Positions 23,501 to 33,003 of a DNA stretch of 64,000 nt are shown piece after piece. A program made the translations under genes and the position numbers. How positions within the stretch are numbered: the first letter of the stretch is position 1; each line of letters starts with the position of its first letter. Source of the DNA: Branchiostoma floridae (taxonomy: Eukaryota; Chordata; Leptocardii; Amphioxiformes; Branchiostomatidae); contig NC_049988.1 of assembly GCF_000003815.2 (NCBI RefSeq), positions 861,679-925,678 on the forward strand, in the 5' to 3' direction. Below the pieces are notes generated by a model. It had not been told where the DNA came from, ran no database searches, and saw only the letters and a program-made list of their open reading frames with translations.

Positions 23501-26500
23501 CATGTTCCCCCGTCAAATTTTGAAAGCTAGACCCTCTGAATCGCTAATTCCTGCATTTTGAGGCATAAATTATGCTGGTAAACTAAGCTGTTCAATGTTT
23601 GGTAAAAATCCGTTTTGGTAAAAAATACACAAGGAAGAAAGTTTTTTTTATATTACATATCGATTTTTGTCCGGCACAGAACGGAATGAGCAAATTTTTT
23701 TCCGTCCCCAGCTGCAAAATTCTGTCAAAGGACGGAAGGATGGGCGCTGGCTACAGCCCTGGTTGGGACAAAGCTCAAACTTTACAACCATGTACTGATG
23801 TTCGGGATGTGTTTATAGAAACGTGAGCTGGAGGCCCAGTTGCGGGAGATAGAAGAACGTCTGCATGAGAAGGAGGCCCAGCTGGCAGCAGAGAAGGAGA
23901 TGTTGGTACAGGAGATGAGGATCAAGGATGTGGAGATCAGGAAGTGGCAGGCGGATCTCAAGGTGATACATTGTGTACATGTACAAGGGATGAGTAGGCT
24001 TTCAGCCAGGCATACATTATGGTGTCATCTGGACACAATTTTAGCACAAGATGCCCTTACACTGGGGAGCAGATCCTTTGACAAGCATGAAATTCTGATT
24101 GACCAGGGATGCTAAGAGGTCATTTGTGGTCTATGGTGACCTCTCTGAGAGTAATTTTGTCCCTCAGGATACCATACAATACACCATTTTAACTTAACAT
24201 TCTCGTAAACTCTGCACCATGGAAGGTGGATGCCCCCGAATCCCCCTACAATAGTAGTGCCTATATCACTTACCTTGACTCACCAAGAAATTTGGACCCT
24301 CTTTAATAAAATTTTAGCTAAAAGCCTGGTAATAGTCAATATTCACCAAATTTTAAATCATTACTTCTTAGTCATATGAAAATTCGTAGGCTCATAACGT
24401 GTAAGAAGCAAGAAATAAAACTTGTAGGGTGAACTGGGTGGGGTGTTCCTTTCCTCTCTGTCAGTTTATTCATCCCTAACATTAGTGTTGCCAGCGAGTG
24501 ACTAACTTTTTTTTGTGTCTATCTCCAGGAGAAACAGTTGGAGTACCGTGACCGGGAGGCCCAGCTGAAGAATCAGTTCTCCACTCAAATCCACAAAGTC
24601 CAGTCCAGCACAGAGGAGAGTAACCTTAAGAAGATCCACCTCCTGCGTGTCGAGATGGAGGGGCGGCACAAGGACGCCATCGAGCGCCTGAGAAGAGACC
24701 TGGACCAAGATTACAGTGTCCGTGAGAAGCGCCTTCGAGACGGGCACACGTCTGCTGTATCCGTTCTGAAGAAACAGCACCAGCAGCAGGTGTGGCCTTC
24801 TTTTTAGATTTCTGGTTTGCCGTGAGTAGTCTGGCCATTTGGTAAAAAACACCGTATTGAAAGCCTTGGTGATGAATAAAGAGACTCTTTTTACACAGCC
24901 AATGCTTTAGTCTCACCGACATTTCGGTGTCCCAGGGTTAGACAAGTCCACTAGCCCTATTGTCCAGGGCAAGTGAAAGTGCTGTTCGGGCAAGTGCATG
25001 TCCTACCCCACTTGTCCGATCGGGCAAGTAAGATCTTTCCATTGATTGAGTGCAATTCTGATATACTTATTACTTTTTACAATCATGAAATCAAGCAATG
25101 GTCAACAGAAAATTCCATTGCTGGAAGTGAAAATGCATCAGCTAGTAACAGTGACATTTGACTTTTGGGCAAGTGAAAAATTGGTTCGGACAAGTAAATT
25201 TTTTATGTGCTTGCCCGATAGGACAGGTGAATTTTAGGAAACTTGTCCAACCCTGTGACCGTCTGTCACCTTTTTCATGGCAATTCTGACTGGTTCACAT
25301 TGTACTGCAGGACAGATGTCGCTGCTCACAGTTCAGATGCGGTCACAAAATGTAATTTATTTAGATATGTACCGTAAGCTTTATGCAGAAATATTTACAA
25401 TGCTGTCCCAAACACAAAAGAGTGTAAAACATCCATAACAGTTGTGAAATAGGTCATTGAAACGTCGGTGAGAATAAAGCTTTGTTTGTGTAAAAAGAGT
25501 ATTCAGTGACGTACCAACCTGATGAAACTATTCACGGAAGCTTTGGTGATATTTGTGGTCAATAGATTTTAGTTAACTGTTTGCAGTCATTTGATGGAAT
25601 TAATGTCAACGTTGTGCCGTGAAGAGTGATTTTGAAGTTACAGAGTGTTTATTAACCACGATAATATAATTGAGAATTTTCTATGCACCAATTTTGGGTG
25701 ACTAGAGTAGTCCCTTTATACTTGAGTCAGCCACTATATTAAACATATGCAACCTTGTTGCATATAGAAAATGTTAAAATAACCTTTTCTGACAACCACT
25801 CAGGACAGGCAACTACTTCATCCTTAGTATAGCTAATGGTAACCTTTTACATGTGCCTTGAAGTTAGCACATTTTCGTGCAAAATATATGTACATGTAAG
25901 TCTTAACTTTGTCAGGAAACTATAAAATTCAAATGGGACCAATACGTAACATTCCAAAGATACATTTTACATGTAGGGCTTGAAATGGCCACATGCAACA
26001 TGCAAATGGTACATTGTATTTAAAAGATTTGCATGTAAAAATACTCTGAATGTGCAGTAACTGTTATGCATTTGTGAAAAATTACTAGTTAGTAGTTTCA
26101 CTGCAAAGGTCTATACTTTAACAGTGTCACACTGCATCCGAAGGCTTGCATTTCACTATTTTTCTCATCTCCAAAATAATACTGTTCTTGTTAACAGTAA
26201 GTTATTAATGTGAGGTTTTGACATAAAGTTAACATTAGATGTAGAATGAATGGGGCCAAAATGTTGTAATTCTATACAGTTTAAGAGCTTTTGTGTTAAT
26301 AGCTGAATTATAAGTATTTGTTTCAAATTGTTTGTAAAATGTTCGGCAACATGAAATTGTGCATGTTACCAAAAAAAAAAAAAGTATTTCGAACACTTAC
26401 AAAATTTTCCATTCCTCCAATTGTTACCATAGGACTCTATCTAACATATCAACAGTTACAGGATAAAATAACAAGCTGTAGCTAAGACTGCTATTTAGAG

Positions 26501-29500
26501 ACTATATTTCAAAGATATTCCACTAACAGTTTGATTCAGTAAGAAACAACAGAGAAGTTGTAGTCTAGAATTTGAAAAGAGTTATAGTTTTATCACCTAA
26601 CCTAACCCAAGTGACCTAAAAATCTAACCATCTCCAGTGTTTTCTATCAGTGTAATGTACATTGTTTCTGTGAATCGGTATGTAGTGCTGCGTCCCTGTA
26701 CACTGGACTATTAGAAATGTTCAGTTTAAAAAAAATCTACTAGTTATGGACTTGCCAAAAAAAAAACTATTAATCTATGGAAATGTATTCTTTTTGTTCT
26801 TAACCATCTACGACCTTCCATAGATTGCAAAATTTGCACTGGAAAAGCAACCAAAAATTTCCTGTTTTTAAAAAAATGTTTATTACTTATCTTTTGTGTT
26901 TAGTACTGCCTGTATATAATCTTGCCTGTATATTGTTCAAATATATGTCATTAGTGCAATTTGTATACTAACTGAAGAAAAGATTTATAGCACACATCTT
27001 GCCATGAGTTTAGGTAAAGATTTAAAAGTCCAGACCTGATCCTCTGGACCTGAATCTAGACATGAACCTGAACATGAGTTTAGGTACGCAGCACTAATGT
27101 TGTGAGGCAACACAGCAATGTCTTAGTCTACTTGTCATCTCGGAAAGTTGCAAGTCATATGTTCAGTTGTAAGTCTCTCGAAGGGTGGGCAAAAAATATA
27201 GATGTTTTAGCTTCTACATTAGGCGCCTTGCTTTTATGTGATATGTTAAAAGTTCACTTTTATCCCTTGTATGCAAAATAGGGTATGTAGGGATATCAAG
27301 TCAATTGCAATAATTTCATGATATTGCAATTTGAAACTACCGTCCATTAACTTCATATCCCCAAATACCCTATTTTAGTTACAACGGATAGTTTCATTGG
27401 GAACCAGTTGAGGACTTGCAGCAAAAATTTCTTTCGCTCATATATTCTCCTTTTTTGTTTTGAAATTTGTGTTTAGAGTCTGGTATTTTACTTTCCATGC
27501 ATGTTTTGTGATGCCAAAGGCAGAGTAATATTCAAATTCAGTTGCTTAATATTGTAATGCACATATGCCTTGGTAACCATTCAATGGGAATTCCTGGTAT
27601 ATCTTTGGTGCTAGAAGTGTTGTCCTTGCACACTTTTGTTAGCAGACACTACAGAATTTTTACAGTGTTATCATCAGTTACTTCAAGTTGTATAATATGT
27701 TAGTAAACAGAAAGTCAGTCAGAAAATGCTTAGTTGGACTGGGGCTGGTACAACACCCCTCCCAGTCCCCCTGAAATGGTTACCTGGCTGAATGCACACA
27801 AAACATCCGTCTGACAGATAACTTGGCAATAAACATTGCAGATGAGAAAGGATGCTTCTGTTTGTGTTTTTTTGCCTCTGTGCTTGTTTTATTATTCGTA
27901 TAAATTCCTTTGGCTGTTTCTAATTTCTTTTGATAATTTAGAACATACTATTAGATATTGTAGCCTATAGATAATGTTACAAAATGTGTATGTTAAGACT
28001 GTCAAACATACTTGTTGTAGGATTAGGAAAATTTACTAATAAGTCACTTTTTCTAAGAAAGTACATCCAATCTCATGAGTGAGAAATGAATAAGCTAGTC
28101 AGAAGGTACTGCAGTACGCTCAGGTAAAGTAAGATCGGTATGCAGGGCACATTTAGACCAGTTGTTAACTACTAAAACCATCTGGTAACCTCAAAATTAA
28201 ACTTGACAATGTATGAAGTATAGGTCAAGTGAATGAAATGCAAATACAAAATTTGCTCTCCATCTAAAGCAATAGTACATTGACAAGAACTACATTGTAC
28301 TTGTAATATGTCAGCTTAATTCCTATTGGAGGAGGAATTGAAAAGAATAACTGTCAGCTGTTATGGGCAGGTATATATAAATTTTTTATCTTATTCTCAT
28401 TGAGGTTGTAGGAAAGGACTTATACTGTATCTGCAGCAGCTTTACATGGAGGTTGCACACATGGAAATGAAATTGTTAAACCATGCAGTTCCTTCGTTTG
28501 GTTAAAGCTTCAGACAGGTTAGGGAGGCACCATGCAATGGCAACTAAACAAATAAACTAACAAAACTTATTATATAATAAGAAATAAGCAAGCAACAGTT
28601 GAAGATTGCAGATTTGAGAAACAAAAGGTAAACAAGCATCTAAGTCAAAAATGTATATTCTGTTTCAAAGTTGAACTGTAATTTCAAAGACAAGAATTCC
28701 TCAAGTTTTTGATTGTCCAACTCCAGTCTTCAACAAGGAATGAGCAATCCACTGCTTCCATGATGTCATAATGTACATGTAAATAGTACACGTGAGTCAG
28801 TCAGCAGTAAATCATAACTGGCATAAATGTAAGTTGCTGAAAATCTATGGTGCCCCCTGTCTCTTGTGAGGAATGATTTTAAAGCCCTGACGTCGATAGC
28901 TTCTTGCAAAAAAGTGAATCTGCAAAGAAATTTATCGTTAACAGAACTACTAAATATACTGTATATATGAATGTGATAACAGAAAGTAGAAAAACAAATG
29001 AATGATTAAAATGCATGATAATACATACATTTTATAACAAAGGTAATGAAGGATGTAGGAGAACTCTTTTCACACCACCAGCAGGTACTTACATTGCTTA
29101 CGTTTCAATGTCTCTCAGACACCTTCGTCAGAGCTTCTAACTGGAGTTCTGCTTCTCACCGCTATACATGTATGTAGACGATGTAGGTGGCGCTTTTGCG
29201 GTGAGAACGTGGCCACGTTTGGGATTGTTTTGTCACTGCAAAAGTACCACCTCTGATGAAGGTGTCTGAGGTGTCTGTAAGCAATGTAAGTACCTGCTGG
29301 TTGTGTAAAAAAAATTCTCCTGTATCCTAGATTCTATGGACCTGATGAAACTATTTTCCAATGGTAATGAAGGTAACTTATGTTGCAGCTCGCTGAGGTT
29401 CAGTTACAGTGTGAGCACAGCCTGCAGAAACTCCGGCAGGAGATGGAGGACAATCGGAGAGAGCAGCTTCAGGCAGTGAAGACTGTTCATGAGAGGGATA

Positions 29501-31340
29501 GGTGAGCTAGCTTCATTCAGCCTTTTTTTACATGGTGTAACTGTCTGCCAATGCATCTGGTACAATGGCCAGATACATACTGCTTTCTCTGCCTAACTCT
29601 CAACATTTGGGAAAGAGTATAATCATGATGCAATGTAGTTGAACACACATGCCACTACTAGTGGACTAGCCCCCTATTGTAGTTATTGCACAAAGTTGTA
29701 TAGCCCAGGGCTACAAAGAATGTCAACTTTGACTGCCTGAAGGGTCAAACCAGGAAGTTGACACTAGATGAATTTCAATACATTGTATGTACAATGATGC
29801 AGAAACATGTATACACAGTCATGCAAACAAGGCTCAAACTTAACTTAACTTAACTTATTCTCTGTCCCAAAAGCTATTTACCACAAAAATCACTACCATA
29901 GCACTGCCAGAATGCACAATCTCAAACCCAGAAGTCTACATACATTAAAGCTACATGTACAAGTAACAGGAGGAAAAATTTAGCAAACTCAAACCCAACA
30001 CCTACATTAATTTTGTAGGTCCCAGCCCTCCTGCGGGTAGAATCGGCCTTCGGCCGTCGGGAGATCCTACCCGTGGTCGGGCTGGTACCTCGGGTGATCC
30101 GGAATGCACCATGTTGTATTCTATATGTACAGTATTATGTCCTTTTCATTTGGCACAGCATTTAAACAGCACATAAAACACTCACTGACGATGTGAATAC
30201 CTAACATTTTGTGACTGCATCAATTTTATCAAGTGACACCTATCACTGCAGTACAATGTGAACCAATCAGAGTTGCCCTGAGGAAGGGCAGGTGTCACCA
30301 ATCATTATGATGGGTGTTAAACTCAGATATTTAGTCATCATCATCATCATACATCCGGTTCACCAGTGAGGTACAACGGGTGAGGGACAATAAGTTTTTC
30401 CAGTATGATCTGATTGCTCAAGCTTGGAGTTCTCTTTATTCTCTACATTCAGTCAAATTGTAAGTAAACTAGGACTGGTTATTGGTATGGTGTACAGGTT
30501 TTTTTTCTTATTGGACTGGTCCGGGTCTGGAAAAAAACAGACCTGAAAAAAATCAGTGAACCGGATGTTGGACCTATTGGAATTAATGAACGGATTATAT
30601 GATTATCCACCCCTAAACTAAACCGTCTCCCCGCCCTGCAGGGAACGTGAGATTGAGGACCTGAAGCTGCAGTACACCCGCACCCTGCAGGCTGTCCGGG
30701 AGGACCTGGATGTCAGGCACCAGAACGCCTTCGATCTGATGCAGCAGAAACTCAACTTTGTGCATGAAGAGGAATTAAAACAGGCGGCAATGGAGGCAGA
30801 GGTACGAGTTCACTCCATCTGACTTTTTGTAAATTTTTCTGCGCCCTGTTGCTCCATATTTTACTGGAAAAAAATCAGACAAGCCACAAATTGAATTAAC
30901 TTGAAAGTTCATCTGTGTTGGTAGAAGTCATTCTTGAAATAGTTGAACTGTAATTTCCAACACTGATGCTGTGCAGTCGAAAATTTGGTTGAGTCCAAAT
31001 TTGTGTTGGACATTACAGTCACTGTAGTTCAACTATTTCCAGAACAAATTGAATTGTTGTGCACTTACATGTACATATGTGTATGCTTAACAGGAGAAAT
31101 TACAGCAGAGCCTGGAAGCACAGCAGGTACAGCTTGAACAGCTCCATACAGGGCAGCTGGAGATCCTGTCAGCTGAGGCCAGGCACGAGAAGGCACAGCT
31201 GCTGGCCAGTCTGGAGGCCAGCCTAGTCCAGGCACACCAGCTGGAGCTGGAACAGCAGGCACAGCAGCTGGAGGCCAAGTGGACAGCACAAGTACAGCAG
31301 CTGGAGACAGAGCACCAGCAAGAACTACAGGAGCACAAGG
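8474..31340 (+). CDS. AKAP9: AKAP9/pericentrin-family centrosome and Golgi scaffold, N-terminal part (14 exons; 3' part not found)
   Basis: Giant coiled-coil scaffold that, in vertebrates, anchors protein kinase A and gamma-tubulin complexes at centrosomes and Golgi. Exons: 8474-8521, 10147-10356, 14011-14049, 15110-15274, 15777-15851, 16572-16739, 18527-21214, 22244-22372, 22704-23000, 23819-23962, 24529-24789, 29389-29501, 30642-30801, 31094-31340. All phases agree and the 1,581 codons are open. The N-terminus MDEEERKKKLQTGKEK, then LAAFRRRK and a lysine-rich run, matches the vertebrate AKAP9/PCNT start. Family blocks recur in order: LQEFQQAITQRDDIIKQL (exon 6), SSEEIRSLMQTVEELQK, and EQRQTFSFAERNYQVN (exon 7). 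The rest is heptad coiled coil. The C-terminal PACT domain is absent. Exon 14 ends in phase 1 at a strong GTAAGC donor, and no continuation is seen before the next gene. A non-vertebrate chordate would be expected to carry one co-orthologue of AKAP9 and PCNT, so the symbol is provisional. Confidence 0.85.
9356..9545. repeat. Dispersed MITE-like repeat, copy 1
   Basis: Rich in TTCGCGGTGGTTTTAA and CGCGAA words and bounded by AAATGTATTAAAGTTCGC and GTTTCTGCATTTACAGTA. A second copy lies reversed at about 15423-15594. The two copies share the outer AAATGCAGAAACTTTC word and the internal CTTACTGCCAT/ATGGCAGTAAG word. Confidence 0.65.
10147..10356 (+). CDS. AKAP9: AKAP9/pericentrin exon 2 (basic/acidic N-terminal segment)
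   Basis: Begins after TTTTTACCCAG with LAAFRRRKAAKDDD, then a run of lysine/arginine (a possible nuclear or microtubule-binding patch), a glycine stretch and a Ser/Glu-rich segment. It ends at GTGAGT. It is phase 0 at both ends. The ATG at 10096 lies in the intron and is not a start. Confidence 0.85.
10890..11134 (+). repeat. Dispersed repeat 'GGTACCGGTAC', 5' part
   Basis: Starts GGTGGGTACTGGTACAGAAAATTCAGG and continues through AACTTGTGAATGGGCAATGCTCAAAACAATGGTCC-like sequence. The most complete family member is 56823-57548. Other members are at 16181-16512 (reverse), 30474-30618 (reverse), 31360-31472 plus 36330-36672 (split by a DIRS insertion) and 54722-54806 (fragment). The ends are mirror-like (GGTACCGGTAC near one end, GGACCGGTCC and AAAACCGGTTTTGTACC near the other), which suggests a non-autonomous DNA element. 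Confidence 0.7.
11590..11871 (+). repeat. 35-bp minisatellite, left block
   Basis: About eight units of CACCTGTTATCTTTTATCAT + CTTTTCCTTTNAACA (35 bp) within AKAP9 intron 2. The open frames over it come from repetition and are not genes. The array is interrupted at 11872 by a 1.5-kb insertion and resumes at 13362. Confidence 0.9.
11872..13361. mobile_element. 1.5-kb insertion inside the 35-bp minisatellite
   Basis: The minisatellite stops with CACCTGTTA and resumes with CTGTTATC, so CTGTTA appears on both sides. The inserted segment begins AATAATCAGGGCTTTTTTTA and ends AAAACCCCCTG, so both ends carry a CAGGG/CCCTG terminus of the hAT style. No transposase frame is visible; the interior is AT-rich with stops in all frames. 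Confidence 0.5.
13362..13930 (+). repeat. 35-bp minisatellite, right block
   Basis: About sixteen further units of the same 35-bp repeat (CACCTG at 13461, 13496 and so on), mostly clean, ending in degenerate copies shortly before exon 3 at 14011. Confidence 0.9.
14068..14366. repeat. MITE-like element rich in ACCTGCAC words
   Basis: Bounded by GGCTCGAAATACTTTTTTCT and by GGCATTTTGAGACCTG, which are imperfect reverse complements. The interior is built from short alternating ACCTGCAC and GTGCAGGT words. The element at 17701-18473 has the same architecture with GTGCACCC words. Confidence 0.6.
14490..15109 (+). repeat. 62-bp tandem array duplicating the splice acceptor of AKAP9 exon 4
   Basis: Ten units of exactly 62 bp start at 14490, 14552, 14614, 14676, 14738, 14800, 14862, 14924, 14986 and 15048, and run into the real exon start at 15110. 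Each unit holds the first 29 nt of exon 4 (GAAGGGGAGGACAGTG...) followed by the last 33 nt of intron 3, ending TGTGTGTACTGACAG. Eleven near-identical acceptors therefore sit in a row. Because 62 is not a multiple of 3, using an upstream copy shifts the frame and meets TGA within two units. The 201-codon minus-strand open frame over the array is an artefact with a 62-residue period. Confidence 0.95.
15110..15274 (+). CDS. AKAP9: AKAP9/pericentrin exon 4
   Basis: Encodes EGEDSVALDVARVELKQAKA followed by coiled coil, phase 0 at both ends, donor GTATGA. It is identified as the functional exon because only this copy continues past the 29-nt repeated segment (GATGTTGCC in place of GATGTGAAG) into family-like coiled-coil sequence. 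Exons 5 and 6 then restore the conserved LQEFQQAI block. Confidence 0.85.
15423..15594. repeat. Dispersed MITE-like repeat, copy 2 (reverse)
   Basis: Reverse-oriented relative of 9356-9545: AAATGCAGAAACTTTCACGG at the left, ATGGCAGTAAGAGAC in the middle and GATGCATTTACAGTACT at the right. Confidence 0.65.
16181..16512 (-). repeat. Dispersed repeat 'GGTACCGGTAC', reverse copy
   Basis: Starts GGGTGGTACCGGTACAAAAC and ends AATCAGGTCCAGGTACAAAA. The interior matches the 57.2-57.5 kb copy in reverse. The 109-codon frame over it is chance. Confidence 0.7.
16766..17082. repeat. MITE-like 'TTTTAGCCAGC' element, copy 1
   Basis: Begins ACCAGTGTTCTAGCCAGCC and ends GGGCGCTGGCTAAAACCCAG, an inverted terminal pair. 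A second copy at 23419-23764 has ACCAGGGTTTTAGCCAGCC and GCTGGCTACAGCCCTGGTT. It begins about 27 bp after the donor of exon 6. Confidence 0.7.
17701..18473. repeat. MITE-like element rich in GGGTGCAC words
   Basis: Left end GGCTCGAAATTCATTTTTGG with repeated GGGTGCACC words; right end GGGTGCACAAAGTATCTGAA then GCCCTG. Its organisation parallels 14068-14366. It sits directly in front of AKAP9 exon 7. Confidence 0.55.
18527..21214 (+). CDS. AKAP9: AKAP9/pericentrin exon 7 (2.7-kb coiled-coil exon)
   Basis: A single 896-codon exon, phase 0 at both ends (acceptor CTTTACCAG, donor GTAAGG). It is nearly uninterrupted heptad coiled coil rich in E, Q, K and L. The strongest family signatures in the window lie here: TTQQQVITLQHKIQEQD near the start, SSEEIRSLMQTVEELQK and ELHGKQIQEMKETLREQ, and EQRQTFSFAERNYQVN around 20090-20135. 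Human AKAP9 also has one outsized exon in this region, so the exon structure looks conserved. The frame opens 45 nt upstream in the intron (ATG 18482), but the acceptor fits the protein family better. Confidence 0.9.
21244..21500 (+). repeat. Dispersed repeat with inverted partner at 24015-24300
   Basis: Contains GGTAAGTGACTATTGTAGGG, GGCATCCACCTTC and TAGCATCCCTGGTCAATCAG in this order. The same blocks appear reverse-complemented at 24015-24300. The copies lie in introns 7 and 10. Confidence 0.75.
22244..24789 (+). CDS. AKAP9: AKAP9/pericentrin exons 8-11 (coiled coil)
   Basis: Four exons, all phase 0: 22244-22372 (ERTAQLQQDKDAVQQQ), 22704-23000 (VFGRQLSALQAQRDELLRQL), 23819-23962 (KRELEAQLREIEERLHEKEA) and 24529-24789 (EKQLEYRDREAQLKNQFS). 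The phase agreement and continuous heptads support joining them. The acceptor of exon 8 (GTTCCTGAAG) has a weak pyrimidine tract, so alternative use is possible. Confidence 0.8.
23419..23764. repeat. MITE-like 'TTTTAGCCAGC' element, copy 2
   Basis: Terminal inverted pair ACCAGGGTTTTAGCCAGC and GCTGGCTACAGCCCTGGTT, same orientation as 16766-17082, with shared interior AAATTCTGTCAAAGGACG. Confidence 0.75.
24015..24300 (-). repeat. Reverse copy of the 21244-21500 repeat
   Basis: Reading the minus strand gives TAGCATCCCTGGTCAATCAG, CTCCCCAGTGTAAGGGCATC, ACTATTGTAGGGGGATTCGG and GGCATCCACCTTCCATGG, matching the plus-strand copy in the intron before exon 8. Confidence 0.75.
24876..25507. repeat. 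MITE with a second MITE nested inside
   Basis: Outer ends are inverted: GAGACTCTTTTTACACAGCC followed by TTTAGTCTCACCGACATTTC at the left, and GTCGGTGAGAATAAAGCTTT followed by GTGTAAAAAGAGTATTCA at the right. The inner element at 24933-25255 has its own inverted ends (CAGGGTTAGACAAGT and ACTTGTCCAACCCTG) and an interior rich in GGGCAAGTG. Confidence 0.75.
25508..29046. other. Intron 11 interior
   Basis: No exon or clear element seen in this 3.5-kb AT-rich stretch, apart from a fragment at about 27000-27095 (CTGATCCTCTGGACCTGA words) related to the GGTACCGGTAC repeat family. Confidence 0.5.
29047..29332. repeat. MITE with about 75-bp terminal inverted repeats
   Basis: Left arm reads GGATGTAGGAGAACTC ... 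CCAGCAGGTACTTACATTGC ... CAGACACCTTCGTCAGAG. The right arm is its reverse complement, ending GTATCCTAG. It ends about 55 bp before exon 12 of AKAP9 (29389). The CACCAGCAGGTACTTAC arms contain a usable GTACTT donor-like word. Confidence 0.8.
29389..31340 (+). CDS. AKAP9: AKAP9/pericentrin exons 12-14
   Basis: Exon 12 (29389-29501) ends with two bases of an arginine codon that exon 13 (30642-30801) completes (AG|G), and exon 14 is 31094-31340. They encode coiled coil (LAEVQLQCEHSLQKLRQEME, REIEDLKLQYTRTLQAVRED, EKLQQSLEAQQVQLEQLHTG). Exon 14 ends in phase 1 at GGTAAGC. This is the last AKAP9 sequence that can be recognised. Confidence 0.82.
30010..30125. repeat. GC-rich symmetric dispersed repeat, copy 1
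   Basis: CCCAGCCCTCCTGCGGGTAG, CGGCCTTCGGCCGTC, GGGCTGGTACCTCGGG and ACCATGTTGTATTCTATAT. The second copy at 61664-61795 shares all blocks and also keeps the left AATACAACACATTGTATTCC end, which mirrors the right end. An unusual GC-rich island in AT-rich surroundings. Confidence 0.7.
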
Positions 31341-31702
31341 GTAAGCCATGTGTACACTAAGGCTGGGTACCAGTACAGAAAATTCAGGTCCAGAGGATCA
31401 GGTCATGACCTGAACCTGGACCTGATTCAGTATGTGAGAACTTGTGAATGGATGATACTCAAAAAATGGTCGATTGTCCCTCGACGCTGTCACGTGGTGA
31501 ACACTGCGTGGATTCTCGCTTCCACGCCCATCCTGAAGCTCATTTGTAGTCACCTGAAAGAAGAAGCCCCTCCCCTTTCGGTGACGTGTGCACTCTCGGC
31601 TTGCATAATCCTCAGTTATAATTTTTGCTTCGTAATAGTAAGACCTATTCCGTATAGCTCTGTCACAATTAGTGACCGTAGTTCGAGTTAACATAAGTCT
31701 GA

Positions 31703-32203
31703 GTGGTCACGCAAAAGAAAGTGACCCTCATAAGTCGCGCTCTCGGTAAGTTCAAGAGGACAAGAAACGCGAGCGTAAGAGGAAAACGTCGCGTGAAGAT
31801 AGGGCAAGTACTGCCCCGCCTGCTCCGCCATGCTGGAATGTGTCCGTGCTTGTGTACAACCACGTGCTTCGCCGCCCTCCCCCCTGTCAAAAGTCTGGGG
31901 GAGTTTATGCGCCGTATGGCCGGTCTCCCGGCAGCACAGGGGAGTTCTACGCTCCATGGCGGCGAGTCTACTCCTCGGGAGTCTGAGCAGGAGCATTTGT
32001 CCGGGCAGGAGCAGGAAGATTTTCCGGAAAATTTAGCGGAGTTGCGTGCCACTTTGGGCGTCATCACCACACAGGAAGTTCAGAACGCACTCCGTGCACA
32101 TGTGGCCTTCAGCATGATGTCTGAAGAATTCCTGGGAGTTCAGGAAGTTCTCGGCTCCTTTGCGGCTTCCGTAGGCGCAAAGAGGCATTCAACGTATCCT
32201 TAG
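31703..32203 (+). pseudogene. Gag-like ORF1 remnant of the DIRS element
   Basis: 167-codon frame with a basic start and an acidic middle (PRESEQEHLSGQEQEDFPEN), no conserved catalytic motif. It is assigned to the first ORF of the element by position only. Other frames open over the same stretch suggest a frameshift near 31.8-31.9 kb. Confidence 0.4.
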
Positions 32204-32723
32204 GGATGGTTCTGGCAGGAAGACAAGACTGGAAGGTCGACACATGGTCTCCCTTTTTCCCGGTGCATCGAGTGTTATACACCGGCAATGTTCGTGTGTG
32301 TTAACAGTAGATGCACAGGGGCACATCGAGAGACATAAGTTTTGCACGGGCGCTGTTCCGCGAGTCGGTTACAGGACAGTCCTAGTTGCAAATGTGCCCC
32401 CATCGCTGGAAGACCTTCAGAGAAACTGGTATAATACCAGTTCGGAGATGCCAGTTCTCAGACGCCAAGAGTGTGGACAACGCTGGCGACTACTGGCTAC
32501 ATGGGTCTTCCACGATCGGCACAAGATGGTCGCCGAGTGCGTACCATGCCGTAACGAGTACAACGTGCTGTCCCACTCCGGTAGGTGTGGTTTCCTTCGA
32601 CTTACCTTTTTAGGTAACGTTACTCGTAACGTACCCTTTGCACGTTGTCCTCAGTTCACTTTACTCCGGTTCCACTTAGTTCATGGATGATGGAGTTGTA
32701 TTACGTTTTTGTGCCGCATTAAA

Positions 32724-33003
32724 TGCACCGCTAAGTCGGTTTCCACGCAGCAGAATATAATATTTCCCTGCGTCTGACGCCACATATTTTGATCGCACCG
32801 TTGAGTCGGTTTTGTTTCCTCGCAACAGAATATAACTTTCCCTGCGTCTGACGCCACATATTTTGATTGCACCGTTGAGTCGGTTTCGTTTCCACGCAGC
32901 AGAATTTTATTTTTCTCTGCGTCTGTTGCCACATTATTTTACGCACCGTTGAGTCGGTTTCGTTTACACGCAGCAGAATATATTTTTTCTCTGCGTCTGA
33001 CCA
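32724..33003 (+). repeat. Four ~74-bp tandem repeats inside the DIRS element
   Basis: AGTCGGTTT starts at 32734, 32804, 32878 and 32952. Each unit contains CACGCAGCAGAAT and CTGCGTCTGACGCCACA. Non-coding; probably part of the element's internal control or spacer region. Confidence 0.8.
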
